A DNA stretch of 43,857 nucleotides from NCBI GenBank assembly GCA_944325335.1, contig CALUZR010000027.1, positions 1 through 43,857 on the forward strand. The letters run 5' to 3'. The DNA is from an uncultured Parabacteroides sp. Its GTDB lineage: Bacteria > Bacteroidota > Bacteroidia > Bacteroidales > Tannerellaceae. Below, piece after piece: positions 1-9,269 of this stretch (within the stretch, counting starts at the first letter, position 1; each line of letters begins with the position of its first letter). The notes under the pieces were generated by a model. The model was not told where the DNA came from, searched no databases, and worked only from the letters and a program-made list of their open reading frames with translations. Made by a program: the position numbers and the translations under genes.

Positions 1-83
1 ATTGTGGACGAAAAATTCTTCCTCTACAGGCTTTCTATGATTTATGCCTACCCACATTGATTTTCCGCTGACCCAATGTTGGA

Positions 84-2984
84 GTGGGTTATGATTTTAC
101 AATCTTTGAAATTGGCCCAGATGCAGGCGGAGGAGCTGGTTCTATGTTGCAACTTGTTTTGAGTCCAGCAACGAAACTTTATATCAGTGGTGATAGTGAT
201 GGAAATTTGGTTGCAGTTGATGCTGCTAATAGACCACAAGAATTCAATGTGGCTTTTGTCGCTTTAAAGCCAGAAATTATGGATGTGAATAAACTTAATG
301 ACAGGTTCTTGTCTTCATTCACAATCGGTATTGGTTACATGGATAACAATGTCTGGAAGAATCATGCAGACGAGCATAATTTTAAAGGCAATGTCTTTGA
401 TGGTACATTAAAAGCTACTCAATCTCCGATTAATACAAGCGGTTATGAGTTTGAGCAAAAAACAGGTTCTGATGAAGTTTATTTGTGGAATGGCGATAAA
501 ATTGTCGTTTTGACAAACAATAAATGGTCTCAAGTCAATAATAGCTTGACATCTGGTTGCAAGTTCCAATTGATGACTCCGGTAGAATTGGCTAATCAAG
601 AATACTTGGATGCTCAGCAAACAGATCCAAGCAAGCGTGTTATCCGTTCTTACGTATTTAAAGTTGCTGAGCCAAATGTTGTTGAACAAGAACCATTAGA
701 GGTCGCTGCAAAAATTTTTGATTATACGACTGGTACTTGGGCTACTTCGAATGGATGGGAGGAATTGTATGTATCTGAAGTCGATGATATTTATTATTTA
801 ACTACAGCTATTTCTTATGAGGATAATGGCTGGGGAACAGGTACTACCTATGTGCCAACTAAGAAAGCTCAATTAGTTGCTGATTATTATGATCAAGCAT
901 ATGTTAAGTTTATCGACAATAACTATGTAGATGCTGAGCACTTCTTCGGTTACGCTTGGAACATTGTTCGCATGAATGATGGTAAAACCTTGAATCCGGA
1001 AGCTACAACAACTACGTATGCTAATGAATGGGTGGATAAGGAAACTATTGGTATGACTGTTCCTGAAGGTCAGTGGATTTTGAGAGACAATGCTGACAAG
1101 GATGATTACGAATGGGCTAATCGTGAGACAACAAAGACAATTACAGAAGCATTTGCCTTGACTGATCCGACAGTTGATTCAAGATTTTCATTTGGCCGTT
1201 TGCGTGTAACAACTCCGGAAGATGAATATTATGGACCGGATTATTATCGTATCAATGAAGGTGACGAAGTTGAATACTACAAGATTACGAAAGCAAAGAA
1301 TGCAGAAGGCGTAGAAATCAACTTGGATGCTGAAGACCGTTTCGATTACTATGGTTTGGATGCTAAACAAACTTCTATGGGCATCGAACAGACTTACAAG
1401 ATTCAGTTTACAAATGATGTAACTGATGAAATTGTTTATCTGGGTCAGAATAGTGTAGGTCAATTGTTGTTGACAGCAGATCCTACGGCAGCAATTCAAT
1501 TTAATGTAGATACAATGAAGACTACGGATAATATCGTTGTTGTAACAGATGATGATATTAATGCAAATCCGGATGTATTCAATATCTATAATACGTATAA
1601 GGGCTTGAACGAGGATGATGAATGGGTTGACAAGACAGATACAGTTAGCTTCTATCGTTATAACTTCAAGTATGCTGGTAAATATTTGCACTTCGATGCT
1701 AATCAGGGTTATGTATTGGTTGATCCAAAATCAAAAACATACGAAAATGTGCCTGTAACTGAATATGCTGATGCATTTATTATCAAAGAGAAAGGTGATG
1801 ATTACGTAAATATTTTGAATACAGCCAAGGGTGATTATGATGCAATTATTGCAGATGCAAATGATAAATATAATTATCATGGTGGTGAGGGTCTTGATAT
1901 TTTGTCTGTTGTAGATAAGAAAACTACTGTCCTTGGAAATATTTTATTAGCTTGCGATTCTACTAAGATGATGTACTTCGACTTTAACTTCGCAGAAGCA
2001 CGTCAACAGCAGAATATCTACGACTGGGTAGCTAACGCTCAATTGAAGTTAGATTATCAGAACTATGACATCTACCGCAACGTAGCTCCTACGGCTCCGG
2101 ATACAATGGCTATCTATCGTACGGAATTCGATGATGAGTTTATGTATGAAAGAGGTGATTTCTTAGGTGTTACTTACGATCGTAATGGTTACAACGCTGC
2201 GTTGTTCATCGATACGGCTTATGTACGTAACAATACGGAAAAACCGTTGTTCATGATTGGTGTTCGTCCTGAAATCACTCCGGAATATGTTTATTGTCCG
2301 GAACACGGTCCTAACGCAGGTTGTCCTTCTCAGCACTTGGATACAATTCCGGGTTATGTAGATGCTGATTATCTGACGGTATTGGCTGACTCGGCTGCTT
2401 ACCACGCTGCAGAACTCCAGAATCCGTTCTTGGATGACAATGCTTATACGAAGTTGGCATTCATCGCTGCCCGTCACAATGTAGATACAATCACAGTAGC
2501 TGATAGCGGCGCGAAGGCAACAATCGTAGAAGGTATGCAACATCCGATGGTATTCGCATTCCGTTATGTAGATCACGAGACTGGCGACTTCATCATCGAA
2601 GGCGTTAACTTGAAGAACAACAAGAAGGAATTCGATGCAAAGGAAAATCCGTATGTTACTTCTTACATCCGTTGGAACAATGGTGTGCCTGTAATGACAG
2701 AGAACATCAACGACGCTGAAGTATTCAACATCACGAACCTCGACGAAACAGCTGATCCGACAGCTAACGAAACAATCGCAGCAGAAGGTGCGGTTAGCGT
2801 AGTAGCTACAGAAGGTGGTGTCATCGTGAAGGGTGCTGAAGGTAAGAACGTAGTAGTTGCTACTATCTTGGGTAAGGTAGTTGCCAACGAAACGGTTAAC
2901 TCAGACAACGAAACGATCAACACGCCGGCAGGTATCGTAGTGGTATCGGTTGATGGCGAAAGCTTCAAGGTAGTAGTTAAATAA
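84..2984 (+). CDS. Large secreted repeat protein with DUF6383/T9SS-like C-terminal sorting domain; N-terminus lost or frameshifted
   Basis: The open frame begins at a GTG and encodes 966 residues rich in Asp, Tyr and Asn. The last 70 or so residues have the small beta-sandwich look of the DUF6383/Por-type sorting domain (VVATEGGVIVKGAEGKN, then ILGKVVANE, ending in FKVVVK), so the protein should be exported and surface attached or secreted. Yet the N-terminus (MGYDFTIFEIGPDAGG) has no signal peptide, and all three forward frames are closed between bases 38 and 71, so the reading cannot simply continue upstream. Either a frameshift or nonsense change has separated the signal peptide, or the true start lies elsewhere. 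No enzymatic motif is visible. The gene is AT-rich up to about 1980 and becomes more GC-rich in the last kilobase. A terminator follows, then a related secreted protein. The family call rests on the C-terminus only. Confidence 0.7.
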   Translation: MGYDFTIFEIGPDAGGGAGSMLQLVLSPATKLYISGDSDGNLVAVDAANRPQEFNVAFVALKPEIMDVNKLNDRFLSSFTIGIGYMDNNVWKNHADEHNFKGNVFDGTLKATQSPINTSGYEFEQKTGSDEVYLWNGDKIVVLTNNKWSQVNNSLTSGCKFQLMTPVELANQEYLDAQQTDPSKRVIRSYVFKVAEPNVVEQEPLEVAAKIFDYTTGTWATSNGWEELYVSEVDDIYYLTTAISYEDNGWGTGTTYVPTKKAQLVADYYDQAYVKFIDNNYVDAEHFFGYAWNIVRMNDGKTLNPEATTTTYANEWVDKETIGMTVPEGQWILRDNADKDDYEWANRETTKTITEAFALTDPTVDSRFSFGRLRVTTPEDEYYGPDYYRINEGDEVEYYKITKAKNAEGVEINLDAEDRFDYYGLDAKQTSMGIEQTYKIQFTNDVTDEIVYLGQNSVGQLLLTADPTAAIQFNVDTMKTTDNIVVVTDDDINANPDVFNIYNTYKGLNEDDEWVDKTDTVSFYRYNFKYAGKYLHFDANQGYVLVDPKSKTYENVPVTEYADAFIIKEKGDDYVNILNTAKGDYDAIIADANDKYNYHGGEGLDILSVVDKKTTVLGNILLACDSTKMMYFDFNFAEARQQQNIYDWVANAQLKLDYQNYDIYRNVAPTAPDTMAIYRTEFDDEFMYERGDFLGVTYDRNGYNAALFIDTAYVRNNTEKPLFMIGVRPEITPEYVYCPEHGPNAGCPSQHLDTIPGYVDADYLTVLADSAAYHAAELQNPFLDDNAYTKLAFIAARHNVDTITVADSGAKATIVEGMQHPMVFAFRYVDHETGDFIIEGVNLKNNKKEFDAKENPYVTSYIRWNNGVPVMTENINDAEVFNITNLDETADPTANETIAAEGAVSVVATEGGVIVKGAEGKNVVVATILGKVVANETVNSDNETINTPAGIVVVSVDGESFKVVVK

Positions 2985-3032
2985 TTGACATTTGAATAGA
3001 ACGTTAATATAGTTAATTACGAAACATAAGGA

Positions 3033-3066
3033 AAGCCTCTCTCTGATTCATGGAGAGGGGCTTTTT
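3033..3066 (+). terminator. Rho-independent terminator after the first secreted protein
   Basis: An 11-bp stem with one mismatch (AAGCCTCTCTC pairing with GAGAGGGGCTT) and a short loop is followed by a T-run at 3062-3066. It lies 48 bases past the stop codon of the upstream gene. Confidence 0.75.
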
Positions 3067-3072
3067 CCGTCT

Positions 3073-3164
3073 AAGGGCGACTTTTCCCCCCTTGTTTTTA
3101 GAGAACGGTGCGTTCTCCGAGCGTAGAACGATGCGTTCTCTGCCAAGGGCGGAAAAATCCCCCC
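3073..3164. repeat. Paired palindromes (AGAACGnTGCGTTCT) within direct repeats
   Basis: Two copies of a hairpin-forming palindrome, AGAACG-gtg-CGTTCT at 3102-3116 and AGAACG-atg-CGTTCT at 3125-3139, lie 23 bp apart. They are bracketed by direct repeats starting AAGGGCG and ending TCCCCCC (3073-3091 and 3145-3164). The array sits in the gap between the two large secreted protein genes, upstream of the ATG at 3210. Function is unknown. It fits the same pattern as the other palindrome arrays in the window. Confidence 0.6.
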
Positions 3165-3209
3165 AAACGGATCCAATAAACAGAGTAAAAACAAATAAAA
3201 TATCATGAT

Positions 3210-6200
3210 ATGAAACAACGATTACTTTTATGCCTATTGATGCTGATGGTGTCGGTAGGGATTGTGAAGGCACAATCTACAGGATGCGAATATCCGATAG
3301 AAATCGTTATTCCAGCAAATGAAGAGGTAACAGTTACGTTTACTTCACCATCCAATGGATTTAACCCATCTGCGCCTTCTTATCCTTATTTTGAAAATTT
3401 GACATTGACTCCAACCACCAATACTAATCGAAGCGTTAAGTACAAACTTCCAAAAGAAAAAAGTGATTGGACTGCAAAAATCTATACAGATGGAGCACCT
3501 GATACTTGGGGGAAAATAGATATTGAAATATCTGGAAAAGTAACAGGTGTTTATGTTCGCAAAAATCAAGCGACAGATATAGGTGAAGATAAAGCGCCAT
3601 TATTGAAAATAGTAACAGGTATTACTATTTCTTCTTCAGATACCCTGAATTATTTAAAGTTAGGAAAGCATCAGGATGTAACAGATTATTTCCCGAATCT
3701 GACATCTCTTTCTATTGATGAAAATAACTTATCAATTCTTCCTGTGAAGACAGATAAGATGACTCCGTCAATAGGGAAAATAACAACAGATGTATCATTG
3801 ACAGATAATGCGCGGAGTTTTATGTTGGATGCAACTAAATTGTTTGCTTCCAAGTTGACACAACTTAAAGATGTGCCATCTCCAAATCTTTCGATAAAAA
3901 CTTTATACAAAAATGGTATAGCAATATCTGAAGTAAAGGCAACAAAGGTAGAAAGCATTTACCATTTTAAAGATGCCAATGGCGTTTATGTGGATGGTGA
4001 ATATACAGCCGATATTGAAATCACGGATGGTGATTGGAAAGGTATTGTGATTGATGGTGTTATACTAAATGTAACTCCGGCTAAGTTTACATTATCAATA
4101 GATGGTCGGGATGCTACAAAGGTTGGGGTTAATGTAACGCCTCATGCAGATGATTATGATGAATTTGTTTGGGAAAAGGGCAATAAAGTTACTCTTACAC
4201 CAACACAAGCCGAAGGTTCAGCCTTTGCTGGTTTCGAACTGGTAAAAGGTTTGGAAAAGGCAGATAATTACGAAGAAGGCAATAGTTATGTCTATGTTTT
4301 CAATGGGAAAGATGATGCTGAAATCAAAGTGCTTTCAAAAGCCGCTAATGCGAAAGTAACATTCAATACCAATACGACGGAAGAGAACGGAACGCTGACT
4401 GTTTGGTATAATAATGCAAAGGTAACGAATGGAGCTTCTATCCCTTGTGGTGCAGAAATCAAGATTGTAGCAGAAGCAAAGACGGAAAGCTTTACGATAG
4501 ATGATGTAAAAATGGGTACTACATCTATTAAGGAAAAGAATACAGTGAAGAACGATCCGATGCGCTTCGAAGCAACTGTAACTGTACCGAATGTGAAGGA
4601 TGGCGACGAAGTTAATATTGTAGCTACGTTTGTTGGTAATGGGAAGAAACTAACAATTGACCGCGAACAAGGAAAGTGGACTTCTTTTACGATTAAAGAT
4701 AATGCCGGAAATGATTATGCTGCAGGTAGTGTAACAGAAGCGACTATTCCTGTAAATACAGAATTGACCGTCACGATGATTCCTGCAGATGATCAATATG
4801 TAACAGTTCAAATTAATGGTACTGCTTATAAGGTAGAAGAAGCAGGCGTAAGAACATACGTTGTTCATTTTACGATGCCAAATGCAGATTCGAAAATAAG
4901 TGTATTGCTTAATAGCTATAAGAATCTTAGTGAACTTGTCGAATTGAAAGAAGATGAGTTTGAATATGACGGTACTAAACATAAAGTAGAACTTGTTGCT
5001 AAATCAGGAAAATATGTAGAACCGGAGATTCTGAGTGATATTACAATTGAATATGCACAAAAGAATACAGATACTTATGTGAAAGAAGATAATGCTTTCT
5101 CTGAGGTCGGTGATTATGTTGTACGGTTAAGTCGTGCAAAGGGTGATGGTTATGCAGAATTAAAGGGTTGTTTCTTAGATTATAAGATTACAAAGACAGA
5201 CTTGTATATCACAAAGCAACCAAAAGTATCCGTAGTAGATGGTAAGTATGTCTTTACGGATGGTATGGTTGGTTACAAGCAAGGAGATAAGTTTGAAGAT
5301 GTAAAAGACATTGATGCAGTTGGTAGTTTTGCTGTTTGGAATGAAACGACAAGTCAAGCAACAACAGATGAAATACCTAATCAAGATGTTGTAGTGGTTA
5401 TCTTCCAAGTAAAGGATGGCGGAAATAATCCAACATTCAAGAACATAGAAGGTGCTGGAACTGGTGTACGCATCGCAATTGATGGCGCTAAGGTGGACAT
5501 GAAACAAGTATATCGTTACAAAGCTAACGACAATTTAAGTTCTTCATTGATTATTAAGAATGGTGTTTCTGTTTTGAGTGATGGAGCTACAGTTCCTGCA
5601 AAAGAAACAAAACTTACCTTTGAAATAAAGAATGGAGATCCAAATTGCAAATATGCTGTTTACTTGGTTGATGAAACAGGCAATCGAGTTTCGAATACAG
5701 GCGATTACTTATCTACTGGATTTGAAATAGGAAGTATTGATTTAAGTGCTTATTATTTTGAATTGGTATCTGAAGATGATCGTACTGCATTGGCTTTGGA
5801 ACTTACTGTAAAGGATAATTTGGTTTATACAGGGAAACCTCAGACGGATGTAGCTACATTTAGTTGGAAGAAGAAAGAAACAGGAGATGATTTATCTGAT
5901 ACAAATTTGAATTCTTCGGAATATTTGGTTGTTACATATAAAGAAAAAGTTTCAGGTAAATATGTTGAAGCTCCGGTCAATGCTGGTGATTATGAAATGA
6001 CAGTTTCCCGTAAAGCTTCTCCTACTTATCAAGAATTGTCTCCTGTAACTGTAACGGTTCATATTGCCCAAGCCGAACTTGATCTGGATGAGGTTGATCT
6101 TCCTATGCCGACAGCAAGCCGTATTTCCAAGAATCAGTTGTTGAGTAAATCGATCTTGACAGGTACGCCAAGCATCTTGGGTAAATATGTATGGGCTGAA

Positions 6201-7295
6201 GATGATAAACCTATTTCTGCTACGAGTAAACACTTGGTAGACTTTGTCCCGGAAGATGGCAATTATTTGCCTGTAGAAGATATCCATTCGGTAGAAGTTG
6301 TTGTGACAGATAAAGCCATTATTACTTATTCTGTTCCGGATGGTTTAGGTACGATTACGGTTCGCGATAATGCAGGTAATACGTATGAAACAGGTGAAGA
6401 GATTATGAATGGCGTTCAATTAACCGTAACTGCAACTCCGAATGATGCATCAAAGGTTGAATTTGAGTCTTTGAAATTGAATAATGGTACGGTTTCGAAT
6501 CCTTACACATTTACATTTGGTGATAATACGGTAGACTTTGTGGCCACCTTCAAACCCAAATCCACCACCGTAATAGTCCCAGAAGGCCAATACGAAATAG
6601 ATTTGCCAGATGCCGTACGCGGTGCGATGATTTCTTACGTGGGCGACCCGATCGTGGATCGTGGCGATGACTTCTCGTTTACGGTAACGACTTTGGCGGC
6701 CGATGCGGATAAGTTGAAGGTGACGGCCAACGGATTGACACTGAAGCGGGCGGCGAATGGTTCGTACACGATTTCGGATGTGACCGAGAAGCAAACGGTG
6801 CGCATCTCGTTTAGCAGCACGCCGACGGAGGTGAAGGTTGATATTCCGCTGGTTTACCACGAGGAAGGTCATGCGACGCAGGGCGAGGTCTCGATTATCA
6901 ACAACACCTCGGGCGACGGCAAGTATTTCTATGGCGACGAACTGACGCTGATTGCCTTCCCCGAAAGCGGCGTGACGTTCGAGGGCTGGAGCGACAAGAA
7001 CAAGCAACAGGTTCGCGAACTGACGCTTACGGGTAATGTCTCCTTGCGTGCCCTCTTCTCGGGTTCGCCTACGGGCATCGAGGATATCGAAGCGGCGCGC
7101 ATCGTGGCGGGCGATGGATATATCCAGGTTAAGAACGTGGCCAACGCGAATGTAACGGTGGTCAGCATGGCGGGCCGCATCCAGACGCAGCAACGCATCT
7201 CGGGCGACGCACAAATCCGCGTGTCGGCCGGCATCTATGTCGTGATCCTCGAGAGCGGACAAGACGTGAAACGGACAAAAGTAATCGTTCGATAA
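3210..7295 (+). CDS. Giant secreted protein with MBG-like and InlB B-type bacterial repeats and a C-terminal sorting domain
   Basis: The product has 1361 residues. A clear signal peptide (MKQRLLLCLLMLMVSVGIVKAQ) supports the ATG chosen. The body is a string of beta-rich modules: MBG-like domains recognisable from phrases such as DEFEYDGTKHKVEL and LVYTGKPQTDVATF, and bacterial repeat/InlB B-like modules, the last reading FEGWSDKNKQQ followed by NVSLRALFSG near residue 1280. The final 75 residues (from TGIEDIEAARIVAGDG to KRTKVIVR) resemble a T9SS type A/DUF6383 sorting tail. The likely role is a surface or secreted adhesin-like protein; no catalytic site is seen. Base composition changes sharply near 6536: the first 3.3 kb is AT-rich, while the last 760 bases, coding for the final repeats and the tail, are GC-rich, suggesting a mosaic origin. 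Confidence 0.85.
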   Translation: MKQRLLLCLLMLMVSVGIVKAQSTGCEYPIEIVIPANEEVTVTFTSPSNGFNPSAPSYPYFENLTLTPTTNTNRSVKYKLPKEKSDWTAKIYTDGAPDTWGKIDIEISGKVTGVYVRKNQATDIGEDKAPLLKIVTGITISSSDTLNYLKLGKHQDVTDYFPNLTSLSIDENNLSILPVKTDKMTPSIGKITTDVSLTDNARSFMLDATKLFASKLTQLKDVPSPNLSIKTLYKNGIAISEVKATKVESIYHFKDANGVYVDGEYTADIEITDGDWKGIVIDGVILNVTPAKFTLSIDGRDATKVGVNVTPHADDYDEFVWEKGNKVTLTPTQAEGSAFAGFELVKGLEKADNYEEGNSYVYVFNGKDDAEIKVLSKAANAKVTFNTNTTEENGTLTVWYNNAKVTNGASIPCGAEIKIVAEAKTESFTIDDVKMGTTSIKEKNTVKNDPMRFEATVTVPNVKDGDEVNIVATFVGNGKKLTIDREQGKWTSFTIKDNAGNDYAAGSVTEATIPVNTELTVTMIPADDQYVTVQINGTAYKVEEAGVRTYVVHFTMPNADSKISVLLNSYKNLSELVELKEDEFEYDGTKHKVELVAKSGKYVEPEILSDITIEYAQKNTDTYVKEDNAFSEVGDYVVRLSRAKGDGYAELKGCFLDYKITKTDLYITKQPKVSVVDGKYVFTDGMVGYKQGDKFEDVKDIDAVGSFAVWNETTSQATTDEIPNQDVVVVIFQVKDGGNNPTFKNIEGAGTGVRIAIDGAKVDMKQVYRYKANDNLSSSLIIKNGVSVLSDGATVPAKETKLTFEIKNGDPNCKYAVYLVDETGNRVSNTGDYLSTGFEIGSIDLSAYYFELVSEDDRTALALELTVKDNLVYTGKPQTDVATFSWKKKETGDDLSDTNLNSSEYLVVTYKEKVSGKYVEAPVNAGDYEMTVSRKASPTYQELSPVTVTVHIAQAELDLDEVDLPMPTASRISKNQLLSKSILTGTPSILGKYVWAEDDKPISATSKHLVDFVPEDGNYLPVEDIHSVEVVVTDKAIITYSVPDGLGTITVRDNAGNTYETGEEIMNGVQLTVTATPNDASKVEFESLKLNNGTVSNPYTFTFGDNTVDFVATFKPKSTTVIVPEGQYEIDLPDAVRGAMISYVGDPIVDRGDDFSFTVTTLAADADKLKVTANGLTLKRAANGSYTISDVTEKQTVRISFSSTPTEVKVDIPLVYHEEGHATQGEVSIINNTSGDGKYFYGDELTLIAFPESGVTFEGWSDKNKQQVRELTLTGNVSLRALFSGSPTGIEDIEAARIVAGDGYIQVKNVANANVTVVSMAGRIQTQQRISGDAQIRVSAGIYVVILESGQDVKRTKVIVR

Positions 7296-7329
7296 ATACA
7301 TGAGTAGTAGTTCTCTCTGAAAAGAATGG

Positions 7330-7360
7330 CCCGGGGTTCGCTCCGGGCTGTTTTGTTTTA
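7330..7360 (+). terminator. Rho-independent terminator after the giant secreted protein
   Basis: GCCCGG (7330-7335) pairs with CCGGGC (7344-7349) around a short loop and is followed by TGTTTTGTTTT. It lies 35 bases past the stop codon. Confidence 0.8.
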
Positions 7361-7417
7361 AAGGGATTGGGTCGGAGCACTTCTTGCAGATCCCCCTTGG
7401 AAAAGTCGAGAAGTAGG

Positions 7418-7521
7418 GAGAAAATCTCTATCTTTAGGTTAAAGATACATATCTTTAGGCTGCAGATACGTATCTTTAGGTTGCAGATATATATCTTTAG
7501 GCTAAAGATAGAGAATATCTC
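7418..7521. repeat. Four tandem 21-bp palindromic units (TATCTTTAGG..) between inverted arms
   Basis: TATCTTTAGG recurs at 7429, 7450, 7471 and 7492, an exact 21-bp period. Each unit is completed by an inverted half (AAAGATA or GCAGATA), so each is an imperfect palindrome. The outer arms at 7418-7437 and 7502-7521 are inverted copies of each other. The same family recurs at 30459-30510, where the right arm is the exact 20-bp reverse complement of the left arm here. The rest of the 400-base gap (7296-7695) holds a terminator and a promoter-like box, and I see no gene in it. Confidence 0.7.
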
Positions 7522-7553
7522 GGGAGTAATGACTTTTATGTCGGTTATTTTCC

Positions 7554-7561
7554 TATTTTTG
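7554..7561 (+). promoter_or_regulatory. Bacteroidetes -7 box (TATTTTTG) upstream of the rSAM/lipoprotein operon
   Basis: The sequence matches TAnnTTTG, about 134 bases before the first lipoprotein start. The -33 element is weak (TTTTATG around 7534), so the call is tentative. It would give a leader of more than 120 nt. Confidence 0.4.
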
Positions 7562-7695
7562 TACCGGGTAAATGGTTTTTACTCCGGGCTATGCAGCATT
7601 AGGAGGCAAACCATCGTCTTTATCTATGGTGGATGAAACGGGAAGGGTGTCCTTTCTGGTGCGGTGGATTAAGTTGAATGGTTAAAACAGATAAT

Positions 7696-8181
7696 ATGAA
7701 GATGCTAACGACAACACGTGTGCTTTCCGGCCTGCTTGCCTTGCTGGGATTTTCGGCATGTAGCGATGAAAACGGAGGAGGAATGTCGGAAGAGTATGGC
7801 TCTCCTATTGTAGATTACCAAGTAAAAGGGCAAGTGACGGATGCGGAAGGCAACCCGATTGATGGTATCCAGGTTATTGCCAAGCCTGCGTATGGTGTTT
7901 ATACCGATGCAACGAACAGTAGCTGGAAAAATGCAGATACGACTTATACCGATGCGGAAGGAAACTTTGAGTCGTCTTTATTGCAAAACGTGGCAATGGA
8001 AGGCAAACTTCTCTTCGAGGATGTAGATGGAGAGGCGAATGGAGGCGTATTCCAAACGGATTCAGCCAGCTTACAAGAGGCAGAGACCGTTCAATTGGAA
8101 GAAAGAGACGGTTGGTATATGGGACGTTATGAACTGATCCTCAATAAGCAACTCGCGAAAGACGAACCCAAACAAGATTGA
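7696..8181 (+). CDS. Lipoprotein of the rSAM/lipoprotein system (first copy)
   Basis: A putative substrate or partner of the adjacent radical SAM enzyme, anchored in the envelope by lipidation. The signal peptide ends in a lipobox (LSGLLALLGFSAC); the ATG at 7696 gives a conventional 22-residue signal, six codons shorter than the upstream ATG at 7678. The mature part has a carboxypeptidase-regulatory-like beta-sandwich signature (YQVKGQVTDAEGNPIDGIQV, then TTYTDAEGNF) and ends with DGWYMGRYEL. Apart from the lipidated Cys there are no cysteines, so thioether chemistry on it is unlikely. It is a paralogue of the protein at 9266-9763, sharing EYGSP, YQVKGQVTD, EGNPI, FED-DG-ANG and DGWY. The match is to what is known as the lipoprotein of the rSAM/lipoprotein system (TIGR04134-like); its function is not established. 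The stop lies two bases before the rSAM ATG. Confidence 0.85.
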   Translation: MKMLTTTRVLSGLLALLGFSACSDENGGGMSEEYGSPIVDYQVKGQVTDAEGNPIDGIQVIAKPAYGVYTDATNSSWKNADTTYTDAEGNFESSLLQNVAMEGKLLFEDVDGEANGGVFQTDSASLQEAETVQLEERDGWYMGRYELILNKQLAKDEPKQD

Positions 8182-8183
8182 AG

Positions 8184-9269
8184 ATGGAAAAGATTACACC
8201 CCTCACGCTTCGCCATCGCCTCGGGTTGGAAATCGCCCGCAAGCTGAGGCAGGAGCAGATCAAGGAACATCCGCTGAGGCAGCTCTTTTGGGAGTGCACG
8301 CTTCGGTGCAACCTGCATTGCCGGCATTGCGGGAGCGATTGCAAGAAGGAGGCGGGTTTCGCGGATATGCCCTTGAAGGACTTCCTCCGCGTGCTCGACC
8401 AAGTGGCCGAACGGACCGACCCGCACAAGGTATTTGTCATCCTGACGGGCGGCGAGCCGTTGGTGCGCGAGGACTTGGAAGTGTGCGGACGGGCGATATA
8501 CGACCGGGGTTTCCCGTGGGGCATGGTCACGAATGGATTGTACCTGACGCGCGACCGCTTGAACCGTCTCCGGGCGGCAGGATTGCATACGGCGACGGTC
8601 AGTCTCGACGGACTGGAGGAGGAACATAACTGGATGCGCGGACATCGCGAGAGCTTTGCCCGGGCGCTCGATGCCATCCGTTTCTTGGTAGACGCTACGG
8701 ATGTGGTCTTCGATGTGGTTACTTGCGTGAACCGCCGCAATATCGGGCAATTGGAGGCTATCAAACAATTATTGATCGATACGGGCGTGAAGCAATGGCG
8801 CGTCTTTACGATCTTCCCGAGCGGACGGGCGGCGAAAGACCCGGCGTTGCAGCTGACGGGCGAAGAGTTCCGCCGCCTGATGGAGTTTATCCGCACCACC
8901 CGCAAGGAGGGACGCATCCATCTCTCGTACGGTTGCGAAGGCTTTTTAGGGAATTACGAAGGCGAGGTACGCGACCAGCTGTTCTTTTGCCAGGCGGGCG
9001 TCGTGGTCGGCTCGGTGCTGATTGATGGTTCGATATCGGCCTGCCCCAGCATCCGTGCCGATTACCACCAAGGCAATATTTACCAAGATAACTTTATGGA
9101 CGTCTGGGAACAACGTTTCCACCCTTATCGGGACAGGGAATGGATGCGCACCGGCGATTGCGCCACGTGCCAATACTTCCGTTATTGCTTGGGCAACGGC
9201 ATGCACCTGCGCGACGGAGAAGGAAAACTCATGTTTTGTCATTTAAAACGATTGGAGGATAAAGTATGA
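8184..9269 (+). CDS. Radical SAM/SPASM enzyme of the rSAM/lipoprotein system
   Basis: A 361-residue enzyme expected to cleave S-adenosylmethionine reductively and modify a peptide or protein. From the ATG at 8184 the cluster-binding motif CX3CX2C is Cys42, Cys46 and Cys49 (inside CTLRCNLHCRHC), the SAM-binding GGEP is at residues 89-92, and the SPASM region carries Cys251, 269, 287, 326, 329, 335 and 352, enough for auxiliary iron-sulfur clusters. A TTG at 8178 is in frame, but the ATG just past the lipoprotein stop is the better start. It is sandwiched between two paralogous lipoproteins: two bases after the first, and overlapping the second by ATGA. This arrangement implies co-translation and a shared function. 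The family resembles TIGR04133. The modification is unknown. The gene is clearly more GC-rich than the lipoprotein genes beside it. Confidence 0.9.
   Translation: MEKITPLTLRHRLGLEIARKLRQEQIKEHPLRQLFWECTLRCNLHCRHCGSDCKKEAGFADMPLKDFLRVLDQVAERTDPHKVFVILTGGEPLVREDLEVCGRAIYDRGFPWGMVTNGLYLTRDRLNRLRAAGLHTATVSLDGLEEEHNWMRGHRESFARALDAIRFLVDATDVVFDVVTCVNRRNIGQLEAIKQLLIDTGVKQWRVFTIFPSGRAAKDPALQLTGEEFRRLMEFIRTTRKEGRIHLSYGCEGFLGNYEGEVRDQLFFCQAGVVVGSVLIDGSISACPSIRADYHQGNIYQDNFMDVWEQRFHPYRDREWMRTGDCATCQYFRYCLGNGMHLRDGEGKLMFCHLKRLEDKV

Noticed and set aside
3013..3273. 86-residue minus-strand open frame
   Set aside because: It spans a terminator, a repeat block and the signal peptide of the next gene in antisense.
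6450..7301. 283-residue open frame on the minus strand
   Set aside because: It is antisense to the GC-rich 3' part of the giant secreted protein, has low-complexity Arg/His composition and no start context.
7367..7636. 89-residue open frame with repeated IFRLQI-type units
   Set aside because: It is the 21-bp palindrome array translated; the coding look comes from the period being a multiple of three.
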